Positions 11,575 to 21,755 of a DNA stretch of 64,000 nucleotides are shown in pieces. The stretch comes from Antedon mediterranea. Lineage: Eukaryota > Echinodermata > Crinoidea > Comatulida > Antedonidae. Every line of letters begins with the position of its first letter. Positions within the stretch are counted from its first letter, which is position 1. The DNA lies in the NCBI RefSeq assembly GCF_964355755.1, contig NC_092671.1:18502001-18566000 (forward strand), read 5' to 3'. The notes beneath the pieces were generated by a model. The model ran no database searches, was not told the DNA's origin, and worked only from the letters and a program-made list of their open reading frames with translations. The position numbers were made by a program, and so were the translations under genes.

Positions 11575-12189
11575 TTGTTTAAGATAGTAGAGAGGCCAAA
11601 TATTAAAAAGTCCTCTATAAAAAGTTTGGGAGGCATTTTTTGTTAATAGCAGGCAACCATGTTGAATGTATCCTTTGTGGGATGACAAAAACGATAGGGG
11701 TGGATGCCATCTTCAGTTTTGGGTTTTAAGGTCAGTTTATGTGGTCAAGAGGTCAAACAAGGTCAAAATATAGGATATTTTTTTATTCACGGAAAACCAT
11801 CTACATCATCAGATCTATCCAAAAAGGTATATCTGAAGATCAACTGATGCTTCATATTATAGTAATTATGAGATAAACATTTAATTTTACACATAAAAAC
11901 ATAGGAAATTAAATATAAAAGTGTCATTTTCTCAAAATGTTGTTTTCACATATTTCTGTAAAGTACACACAGTTTTTTAATAGGCTTTTCCCAGTCTGTT
12001 GTAAATTTGTCTTTTTCATGTTGTCCACCAGTCATCGTTTGATTTTTGACGGAAAAAATAGGTCAAGTGTTATATGAAACGCCATATGATATGTGCCAAA
12101 AGATTAGTCTTTTACTATAATATTAATATTACCTATAATAATGTAATACAGTAATATTTATAAATTTGTTTTTAGAATAATTATTAATA

Positions 12190-13623
12190 CTAGATGGTAC
12201 GCTCGCTTCGCTCGCGTACCATCTAGGTCATGCCCACAGATGGTTCTCGAAAAATAATAATTTCAGCGTTAAAAAACTGGCGATTTCAAATGTACGTACA
12301 ATAATACATGTCGTTTACAGGAACGAATAAATAGACAATGATTTATGTACTCAACTAAAATTAGCACCCTGAGAATTACTTCCGAAAGAGAAACTTGTCA
12401 CAAAATGAGACCAATTGTTTAAGTCAAATTTAAAAAAAATTAATTTGTGTTTTGTATGTAACATTAGGGGTGAGGGATGGGGAAGAGGATGGGTGCAAAG
12501 AGGAACAATTTTTAAATATATTAAATATATTCTTTATCCATTTAGAAATATTAATTGTTTTCATGTTTTACAAATAATATACCACTAAACACAGTAACAC
12601 ATTGCTATGTAATACTTTGTTGAAACTATCACCGTCCTTGTCGATTGAAATAGTACAGTACATGTAACGATACATCACTACGACGTGTATGTTTATATAA
12701 TGTAAAACAATTTGTGAAAACCACCTCTATTCGAGGAAAATCATAAATTCGATTTAATCGTCAATAAATATTAAATTATCTAACTCAACTTAATTAGTAG
12801 GCCTAATGGTTTTCAATTGTTTCTTAGAGCCAATTCATACTTAAGTTGGTTCTTACCCTACCCACCAAAGTTTTTCTGCGTTTAGGGGATGTGATGCACC
12901 GTAGGCCTATCCTGTACTGGCTTTACAACGCTACTCATGCCAGTGAGAGAAGGGTGGTGATGTGGGTGGTTTAAATGCAATAATAAAGATTTTTACATAA
13001 TATACTGCGACTGAAAACGCTAGCTCATTATCCGTTTAAAAAAAATTATATCCAACCTCTGCAGCACAGATTGAAAAAAAAATGGATCAAATTTCTGTTA
13101 TGAGTATACAGTACTTGCCTTTACGACGCCTGAGGGAATAGACACTTGTGGAACAGAGATTGGAATGTTCCATTCATCGCAAATCAATACATTTGTATAA
13201 TCGTATATATAATCTATCAAAATAGTATTTTTTAAAGAAAATCGGCCTGTCTTCAACATTATGATGCTGTACTCTAGCTCTTCAACCGGTTTTCAGCTAT
13301 TAAAAACAATTATCGTAGGAGGAGATAGGAAAATGCGAAGCCTCCTCGCATTTTTGTGGCGGGTATTTTTCAAGATGGACATCCATTAGACAGTGTATAC
13401 CACGATTTGAAAACACCCCTATTTGGGGCAAATCGTTGAACCTAAATTCGTTTTAATCGTCAATAACTAATTATCTAACTTAATTTAATTAGTAAACAGG
13501 GTTACATCAGGTGGTTAAAATCAGTACCGAAATTTCGAACCAACTTTATATACCATCGAGTAAAAATTCTAGAAGTAAGGCGCGATTTACCGAATTTTGC
13601 CCTTACGTAAATTTATATATAGA
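12190..13623 (-). mobile_element. non-autonomous Helitron, copy H1 (1,434 bp)
   Basis: On the minus strand it begins TCTATATATAAATTTACG after a host A and ends with a 37-nt hairpin closing in CTAG before a host T. The hairpin (12,190-12,226) has 13-bp arms CTAGATGGTACGC / GCGTACCATCTAG around an 11-nt loop. The internal sequence matches H2 (24,716-26,179) and H3 (48,752-52,520) along most of its length, and no coding sequence is present. The A|TC...CTAG|T ends and terminal hairpin are the Helitron signature. Confidence 0.8.
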
Positions 13624-13989
13624 TTACCTATAATAATGTAATAATATTTCGAAATTTGTTTTTAGAAAAATTTAGAAAACAGAGACCCTCTATATGACCT
13701 AATGTCGAGATGTTTTTGTTTGGGTCAGAGACCCCCTATAATGTAATTATTTAAAAAATTTTTTTCATTATTTCAATGATACAAGTTTTTATTGAAGTTT
13801 GTTGTTTCAAGAAATCTCGAAAGAAAAACCTGGGTATCGAGTCTTTGTTTTCATAAACTCTAACTATTGGACTTTATCAAGGTTGGAAGGAGTGGTAAAT
13901 GGGGACTTCTTCTTGAGGCCTTCGCATCTATGCTATCATGGCTGACGGTGATAACAAATATAAAACTCCTTAAGTAATTAAGAAGTCCT

Positions 13990-14475
13990 TTATACACATG
14001 GATAAAGACGGTTTTAACATTATTTACAAACATTACGTTACGTACTGTGTCCAGGTATGAAATCCATTTCTCCCAAAAAGTAAACGCACTTGAAGAGGAC
14101 AACGTCATGCTACAAATCAAATTCCAGCTATCCATTCTTATTCATGAAGATCGTTTAAAGTTTCTTGGCCTAACAACCCTGTATGACAGACGAATTCATG
14201 GTGACTTGATTGAAAATTTTCAAAAGATTTCAAGGGTGTAGCCAAGGAAGACTTCCTTCAAATAAGATGCAATCTAAGCAGAAATACACGAGGACATCAG
14301 CTTAGACTTTTTAAACCTAAATTTCACAAAGGACTGATAGGAGATCCATTTTTTCACAATTAGTAATTATATATTTTAATAGTTTGCCAACCAAAGTCGT
14401 CATTTCTGAAACCACCAACACATTTAAAAACCGATTGGATTCGTTGTAGAAATGAGGTTAAAAGGGTAAACAAAT
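13990..14475 (+). mobile_element. LINE fragment, C-terminal end of a CR1/L2/Jockey-like polymerase
   Basis: Translation near 14,140-14,240 gives DRLKFLGLTTLYDRRIHGDLIENFQKI, the conserved C-terminal stretch of these polymerases. A second frame at 14,380-14,446 gives NSLPTKVVISETTNTFKNRLDSL, the usual last motif. Frameshifts lie between them. Confidence 0.7.
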
Positions 14476-16230
14476 TTACCTATCTAAACTATCAGAACCA
14501 ATATTCTAAACACTGAGTGGATGATTGATCAATTCAAAATAGAATCATTGGTATAACAAGAAACGCTGTAATGCATTGATAGGTTCTGCATGACATGGTC
14601 AGACTGATCACGAATCACACATAATACACAATATTCTTTCGAACTGACAGATGATAAGGAAGATCTTATATTCAAAGTAACAACTTATTGAAAGAAAAAA
14701 AAACAGTAGAACTTACAACTTCATGAGCCACTGAGAAAGCATCGCTCTAAACCTTAGCGGATTTCTATAAGGCAACTGTTTCGATAAAGTATATAAAAAC
14801 TGACAGAAAATCTGCTGATCAACCATTGGAGTATGATCATAGCCAAATTTTAATATCTTTAACCAAATATCACTTCACATATCTTGATGGATGGCGTTGA
14901 AATACCCACAGATGTTCCAGAAGAAAACTTACAGTAAAAACATGATGGCCATGCACTATAGGATGCAGTAAACATGGCTGTAAACATTTGGTGACTATGC
15001 AAGTATTTATGCAAGTTACCTAGATATTTCGTCATTTTGTTTTATTTGATCATTACATTGGAAAGGGGTGGATAAAAGCAGTGACACGATTGAAAGGATA
15101 GTCCCAATATACTAATCTGTACTTCCGTATGTGTTTTGGGCCACACTCATCGGTTTGGAGGAGAACAAATATCACACAGTTTTTAGACATTCTTTATGTC
15201 AATAACAAAGAGCTTGCAATTATACATGAAAGTTGATGTTAATAATGATATGCACTTTGTAACAGTAGCCTTCAAAAGTATAGACGATGTCTGGTATAGT
15301 GAACAATAAAGTGGTTGAAAACCTATTAAGAATAATCTAACCAGTTTCCATGCCATTACAGGTTGCAGCACGTCATTATTTGCTGGTTATGAGAAGAGGT
15401 CATACTGGAAATCATTTGTAACGCATCCACTCCTTGTAAATGGAATTGATTAAGATTAAGACTTTCCACGTACAGTGTACACTAAAGTTTAGTATTGCCA
15501 AATATATGGTACTCTTGAGCAGATAACTGTATAATAACAGACTACTCTTTGGTGCTACCTCCATCTAGACTCAGTGACCATATACCATTAACACTAGTGA
15601 TATATATTTCCCTTAAATATTAAGTATTTCACTTCACTCAATAAATATTTAAGTACCTGTATTTCTACTTCGGGAAACACTTAAAATTAAAAAAACTCAC
15701 CTATGGTGAATACAGATGTCATAGAACCTAAACATACGAGCCAACTATCAGGCAGAGATCAGTATGTGGCCTAAATGAATCAGGTCGTTTGGAAGCCCCT
15801 AACCCAGTTGTCAGTTTGGAACTTGTTACATGTGTATGTAAACTAAAGAGCCAGATGAAGTTGTTACAGAAAGCATGCATATGTGGTTGTGATTCAATCG
15901 TTTGCCGTTACCCAGATGGCCAGTAGGCATTATATATCAGTGCTTGAAGATATACCCACCTCAGAGCGTTACCTCCTTCCATCCCAGAACAATTTCGAAT
16001 ATTGGCATGTGCCCATGCCGCCCATTACTCCCAACCCACAAATCCTCTGTGACCGTTTTTAAATGAAATTTAAGACATTCCAGTAGGCCTCCAATTTCGG
16101 TTATTTTGATACTCTAGGACTCATCCTCTCCATTCCTTGAACACCTTCCAGGAGTGACTCAAAAAGTTTAAAATCTTCCCAGTACAATTCTGGTCTTTTT
16201 GACACCACACTATAACCATCAGCCCAAGGC
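14476..16230. other. interior of the large inverted-end element, no gene seen
   Basis: The sequence is unassigned, with a slightly higher GC stretch at 15,700-16,160 but no frame longer than about 60 codons. It may be decayed transposase or host sequence. Confidence 0.4.
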
Positions 16231-17162
16231 TATCATGAAAATTATATTTATTTCAATTATTAATACCGATAATTAACAGGTCTGTGCTCTATTTGACCTT
16301 ATGACCTTGAAAATGACCTTTAAACTTGTAAGTTGAAAAATTGATGAACTTCACCATCTGCAGCAATATGTCAATAATGATCCAATAATGGTTACATTTC
16401 TTTTAATTAGCTTATATGTTGTTGAAAACAGCTTAAACCTCTATTTTACCATATTTGACCTTATAACCTTGAAAATGACTTTGACCTGAAATTTGAGAGC
16501 GGCATCCACCCCTATCTTTTTTGTCATCCCATAAGGGATATATTCCACATGGTTGCCTGCTATTAACAGAAAATGGCCCCCGTGATGAAAAAGCTCACAT
16601 TGGCCGCCCTACTAAGATGCCAGTGCGTAAGTTCTGAATTTGTTATAGTTTTTACTCATTTAGTTGACCTTAAATGTTAAAGAAATGTTATGCTGTAATT
16701 ATTACATTTGAGTGAACAGATTTCACTAACGTGGCCTTTTGTATGCCGTCGTGATATGGTACTATGATTAGGAGACGGATCATACATTCGATGATTCTAG
16801 TAATTATTCTAAGTTTTCAATGAGTATGAGATAATGGTGTTTGAGAGTATTTATTAGCCTTTGTTAACCTAAATGCAGACATGTGGTTTTAGTAGATATA
16901 CTTCGCATATTTGAATCAGAACCTAATATTTAGTATATTCGGCTGTATAAAGTGCAGCCCATAGAAATTACAATATGATTGAGGGATGGGGAAGAGGATG
17001 GGTAGAAAGAGGAACAATTTTTAAATAATATTCTTTATCCACTCGGTAACGAAATATGTTTTTATGTTTTATAGACCTATAAAAAATATACTACTAACTA
17101 CAGTAAACATTTCCGATTTAATATTCAAAATACGCAAATTGAAGGCGTTTTGCTTTGCCAAA

Positions 17163-17640
17163 ATGATTTGATTTGATTTGATTTATTTCGGCATCAGTAC
17201 ATAAAATATCACAGACATACAATTAAGATTAGCAAATATAAAAATACCAAAATAAAACAAGGATGCCAAGGATAACTCATAAAAGTCCTCTACGGACTTG
17301 TTTCCAATGAGGTCCTTTGAAAGAACAGCAAAAAGACAAACAATGCAACATATAAAAATTCCAAAAACAGCAAAAAAGACAATTGAAAAAAGAAGAAGCG
17401 CTTATTAAATAGTTTCTAGAGCTAGTGAACGTTCCTGTAGATACTTTTTAACTTTACTTTTAAAACAACAAACAGTTTGTGATTCCTTAATGTTAATTGG
17501 TAAATTATTCCATTCTTTAATAGCATTGTAAAAAAAGGTCACATGTGCCATTGGCTTGATAGTTGGGATTGTAAAATTAAAATTGCATCCCTAGTATTGT
17601 AATTATGACTGTCTGAAATTCTAATAAAACATAACAATAA
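17163..17640 (-). mobile_element. 5'-truncated LINE with (AAATC)n tail
   Basis: On the minus strand this closely matches the last coding part and 3' region of the LINE at 40,835-42,777, including CAAAGGACCTCATTGGAAAC and the terminal AAATC repeats. It is a second, shorter insertion of the same family. Confidence 0.85.
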
Positions 17641-17654
17641 TAATAAATACACAA

Positions 17655-17830
17655 ACCATGCCAAAAAACACAAATCTGCTTTACCGAAATACGCAAATCA
17701 TGCCAAAATACGCAAATCTGCTTTACCGAAATAACAAACCATGCCAAAAAACACAAATCTGCTTTACCGAAATACGCAATGCCAAAATACGCAAATTGAG
17801 GGCGCTATGCTTTGCCAAAATACGCAATAC
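17655..17830 (+). repeat. short tandem array, unit about 41-43 bp
   Basis: At least three copies of a unit containing ATGCCAAAAAACACAAATC and TGCTTTACCGAAATACGCAA follow one another. The longest frame is an artefact of the repeat. Single related words also occur at 17,127-17,165, on the other side of the LINE insert. Confidence 0.75.
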
Positions 17831-18155
17831 GTATTTTGGAAGGGTACTCACCATCCCTAAAAATTTGCGATTCAAATGGTTAATACGTATTTACAGTATT
17901 GTGAAAGTGTTGCAATACTATATCTACAGGTTTTAAGTCATCCCCAAGGACCCATAAATGTAACTTCTTGTTTCAGACCAAAATAATTATACTGAGATTG
18001 GAATGTTCCAATCATCGCAAATCAATACATTTGTATAAACGTATGTTAAATAATAATCTTTGTTAAAGAAAATCGGCTTGTTTTTAACATTATGTCGAGC
18101 TGTTCAACCTGTTTTCAGCTATTAAAAACAATTTTCGTAGAAGGAAATAAGTAAA

Positions 18156-18505
18156 TGTTTCTCAGGTCCTGTTTACCAGACTTGATGAAACAAATCCTCA
18201 CCTTAGAATCTTGTAGGTATATTGAAGCTAATCGTAGGTATATTGCATGTGTTTCTTTCGCATCAGCAATAAATGATAATGTTCTTTCATAGCAGTTTCT
18301 TGCTTCAGCCATTGAGGAAAACCTTCTCACAAACAAAAATACTGCAAGAAAATGTACGAGCTATTTCAATCAAGAGATGTTTTAACGATAAAGGACCACA
18401 CTTTATTCATCTGAATAGTACAAGATAACTAAATAATACCGAAAATCTCCAAAATTCGCATTCTGGCAGCTAGATCTAACGCCGCTGGAATTATAATTTC
18501 TGGAT
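18156..18505. other. unassigned sequence
   Basis: A 73-codon minus-strand frame at 18,115-18,336 reads AEARNCYERTLSFIADAKETHAIYLRLASIYL. This resembles a tetratricopeptide-like helix pair and could be a stray exon, but splice sites are not convincing. Confidence 0.3.
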
Positions 18506-20815
18506 CATTTCATTTCATTTATTCCACATTTATTTAGTCATCAATTACAGTACATCATAATTACAGTACAACTGAAAACAGGGATCCTGCATAAAAAAGC
18601 TGTAGCTTCGTTTTTTTTTGTAGGACCCTTTTACATAAGAACAAGTATATAGAACTTAAATAAAACAAAGGTGTTGTTAATCAGCATATAGTGATAAAAA
18701 GTATATTTTTACCTGTTTTTTTTATACATTTATTTTGATTCTTTAAAATAACCGGTTTATTACCACCATTACAAGTGAATTCTTTCCACAATTTTGGTCC
18801 ATATATGTGTATAAACTGTTGACTGCAAGTTAGCCTTGTGAAGGGAATTTCGAATTCAGTTTCTATTCTGAGGTTATGAGTAGGCCTAATACTGTCACAG
18901 TAATTAAAAATATTTAAAATGTGATGTGGTAATTCATTGAATTTTACGTTTGCCATAAATCCTATGACGTTTACTTTGTAAATATCATAAACGTTTAATA
19001 TTTTTAGTTTCTTAAACAGTGGCTCTGAGGCTTGTCTGGATTTAGAGAAGGTAATACAGCTCTCTTTTGGAGTTTTAGTATTACTTCTAATGTGCTCTTG
19101 TATGTATTTCCCCATATTAAGTTATCATACTGAAGGTGAGGTAATACTAAGGTGTTATAAAGACTAATACGGACTTTATGAGGAAAGAATTCTCTTACTT
19201 TTAAAAGTATACCAGTTGCCCTAGACATTTTTTCCTAATAAGCTGTATGTGATGTTTCCAGTTAAGATTTTCGTTTAAAGTTACACCTAGAAATGTCACA
19301 TTTTCTTTTCTATGTAATAACACATTATTCATTTTTATTTTAAACTGGTTTTTGTCAAAGTACTTTTGGTTAGTTCTAAAAACAACGTAATTAGTTTTGC
19401 TGACATTCAGTAACAGCTTATTTGCTTTAAGCCATACGTTTATTTTTTCTACTTCAATATTCATAGTATGGTTTAACATTGTAGGGTCATCTCCCCTTGT
19501 TATACAAGTTGTGTCGTCAGCAAAACTAATTATATCTATTTTACTACTTGCTCGACTTATATCATTGATGTAAATCAAAAACAAAAGTGGTCCTAAAACA
19601 GAGCCCTGTAGCACCCCTATATTGGTGTCTTTTAAACATGATGATCTACCATTGGCATAAACATATTGTTTGCGGCCACATCTAAACCACATTAAAACGA
19701 TGCCTCTTATACCATAATGCGCCAATTTGCTCAACAGAATTACTGTGATCGATAATGTCAAACGCTTTTGACAAATCCATAAGGGTAGTAAGTGCATATT
19801 CCTTTTTTTCAAATGCATTTAATATTCTATGGACCAAGTCGATCATAGCATGAGAAGTTGAGTGTTTGTTTCTAAATCCATATTGATTGTCGCTTAACAC
19901 TTTAAATTTTGTAAGATAATTGTATAATTGATTATGGATAATCTTTTCAAAAACTTTCGAAAAAATTGGCAACAGCGATATGGGACGATAGTTTGAGGCC
20001 AAATGGCGGTCCCCTTTTTTATGTTTTGGAACTACTTTGGAAATGTTCAACTTCCCTGGTATCAGTCCAGTTTGAAGTGATAAATTAAAAATATATGCCA
20101 GCGGCTTTAATTGTATTTTACTTCCTTTACAACTTTTGCTGAAATGTCATCAAATCCGGGGGCTTTGTTTGAATCGAGAGATTCAATAACTTTTAGTACC
20201 TCATCAACATAGTGAAAAAACATTGAGTTGCGTTGTTTGTTTGTGAGGTATTCAGAATATTGTGTCGTAGACTCAATATTGTCTCGAACCTTACAACTTA
20301 CATTAATAAAATAATCATTAATGTGATTTACAACATTTTCGCAACCATGTATAGTTTCATTGTTATGTGTAAAAGAAGTGGGAACTTTAGTTTTTCCTTT
20401 ATTCGGATCAATTACATCATTTATAACATTCCATGTTTTTTTAATATTACCATTTGTTCGATTGAAAAGATTTTCATAATACATCTTTTTGGCGATTTTG
20501 CACGTGCGAGCAAAAGCTTTTTAAAATTCTTTACACGCATTTTTGTTTTTTACAGTAGGATGTTTTATGAACCTTTTATACAGTACATGCTTTCTTTTAC
20601 TAGACCTTAGTAACCCAGAACTCATCAAGGGCTGCTTGAATTTGTCATACTGTTTTGATGACTTTACAGTTTTTTTAAGGTGTTTGTTATATAGAAACTT
20701 AAAATTATCCAGAAAATCATTATAAGCGATTTCTGGATCAGTCGTTTCATATACTCCAAGCCACTCTGCACTTAACAAATCATTATTTAGTTTCATAATA
20801 TTTCTATTGTTAACT
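18506..20815 (-). mobile_element. CR1/L2/Jockey-like LINE, broken ORF2
   Basis: Reading on the minus strand from 20,796 down to 18,681, successive frames give the pre-RT region (LLRSSKRKHVLYKRF), VIESLDSNKAPGFDDIS, NYRPISLLPIFSKVFEKII, QYGFRNKHSTSHAM, TLMDLSKAFDIIDH (motif A), GVLQGSVLGPLLFLIYIND (motif B), SFADDTTCI (motif C, near 19,500) and a C-terminal domain ending in TGKNILFITIC. At least four frameshifts separate these. A CATTTCATTT run at 18,506-18,525 represents the simple-repeat tail (AAATG units). The element is inactive. The clade within the CR1-L2-Jockey group is not resolved. Confidence 0.85.
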
Positions 20816-20824
20816 ATATACGTG

Positions 20825-21010
20825 TCACAGACTGAGGTGCAGTTATGGCTTCATGACTTTATGACTCTCTTACTGACCAAAAAATAAGAATTAATGGATA
20901 TTCTGTTCTTCATAATGACAGATCAAGATCAGGGGGCGGTGTATGTGCCTATGTTCGTAACAATATACCATGTAATACAAGAACTGATATGCACAACACA
21001 TCGAATGTTT
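20825..21010 (+). mobile_element. inverted 5' piece of a LINE (endonuclease)
   Basis: On the plus strand this encodes INGYSVLHNDRSRSGGGVCA then YVRNNIPC, the R-x-GGG-V motif of the LINE AP endonuclease. It directly abuts the minus-strand LINE of 18,506-20,815 in opposite orientation, as expected for a 5' inversion of the same insertion. Confidence 0.65.
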
Positions 21011-21448
21011 AGTTTTTGAAATTGTGCTTCCTAAAACCAATTCTTGAATAGTTGTGTATGACCACCGAATTTCTCGATCATGTTGATAAATCGTTGTTAA
21101 ATATTTCTCCAGGTTCCAGATTAATGGTGGAAAAAAGGAGGTAATATGGAATAAACTGAATTTACAAAATATAAAATGTTATAAAATCACTGAGTAAATT
21201 GTAATGAAAAAAAACATTAGAAAATAACACAAATGTTATGGTGATGAAATTAAAGCTCGCAAACACAATTTCCCGACAAAGATCTAAACGCCGATTGGTG
21301 GACTAACATAAAAATAAAAATATAAACATCCTTCTACTAAGTTATATAGTAAGTAGCCCATATATTAACGTATGTAAATACAAAACATAAACCAACCTAA
21401 CATTACATTTTGCATTTTGATTACAATAGGAACAGTTGCTTGATTATG
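21011..21448. other. intergenic sequence upstream of gene A
   Basis: No gene or repeat was recognised. It is AT-rich. Confidence 0.4.
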
Positions 21449-21472
21449 TGATTGGTTCGATGCATTCTGGGA
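21449..21472 (+). promoter_or_regulatory. conserved promoter block of gene A (inverted CCAAT box)
   Basis: TGATTGG, 9 variable bases, then TTCTGGGA. The same two words at the same spacing occur at 54,979-55,002 ahead of gene B. ATTGG is an inverted CCAAT box. The block lies about 110-135 bp before the end of the predicted 5' non-coding exon. Function is inferred from conservation and position. Confidence 0.55.
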
Positions 21473-21499
21473 AATATCATCTTAAGGACGTTTAAGATC

Positions 21500-21583
21500 A
21501 CTGTACAATGACATCGTGATACAAGTTAGTGCCATGCATACGTTTCAGGTGTACAACTTTATGTATAACATTCAGCGAAAACG
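21500..21583 (+). other. predicted 5' non-coding exon of gene A with a short upstream ORF
   Basis: The exon ends GCGAAAACG before a GTAAGTAG donor, parallel to GAGAAACG/GTAAGC in gene B (55,121). An ATG at 21,561 opens an eight-codon upstream ORF that would cross the splice and end at TAA just ahead of the main ATG. The transcription start is not defined. Confidence 0.45.
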
Positions 21584-21676
21584 GTAAGTAGAAATATCAA
21601 TAGGATAAAAACGTTTGCACAAAACAAAACGGAAATTAATTTCATTCTCTAATATCACTTATTTTTTTAGATAAAT

Positions 21677-21755
21677 ATGCACTTCTTCAAATTTCTAACC
21701 GTCATGTATACATGTATTGTTGTTGAAGGCGACATGCATTGTGATCAGCCTACAG
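21677..21755 (+). CDS. gene A exon: signal peptide
   Basis: The ATG follows a TTTTTTAG acceptor at 21,669-21,670. It encodes MHFFKFLTVMYTCIVVEG and a short mature start with a Cys, and ends in phase 1 at CTACAG/GTATAT. The gene B counterpart (57,843-57,906) starts MHYLNLLTIICVVG, so the two signal exons are paralogous. Confidence 0.6.

Larger units (their letters stand above)
11575..16620. mobile_element. large DNA element with inverted ends (decayed)
   Basis: The block at about 11,575-11,712 is repeated inverted at about 16,500-16,618. On both arms the order is a TAGTAG...GGCC start, then TGTTAATAGCAGGCAACCATG (interrupted by one base here and there), GGGATGACAAAAA and ATAGGGGTGGATGCC. Inside the arms are subterminal copies of TGACCTTGAAAATGACCTT-like words (right, near 16,300-16,480) and GGTCAAGAGGTCAAACAAGG-like words (left, near 11,735). 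No transposase ORF remains. Later insertions (a Helitron and a LINE scrap) fill part of the interior. The superfamily is not assigned. Confidence 0.55.
16978..18155 (-). mobile_element. older Helitron-related copy, split by insertions
   Basis: 16,978-17,110 matches the H1 segment near 12,475-12,600 (GAGGGATGGGGAAGAGGATG and downstream). 17,860-18,155 matches the H1/H3 segment with GATTGGAATGTTCC and AAAGAAAATCGGC. Neither terminus was found. The middle holds a LINE 3' end and a tandem array. Confidence 0.65.

Noticed and set aside
11488-11688. 66-codon minus-strand frame
   Set aside because: It overlaps the inverted end of the large DNA element and shows no family or splice signal.
15780-16060. 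Cys-rich coding segment (frame with KACICGCDSIVCRY)
   Set aside because: The frame is very short, bounded by stops, and lies inside a decayed DNA element.
17658-17936. 92-codon frame as a gene
   Set aside because: It is a translation of the local tandem array and Helitron sequence.
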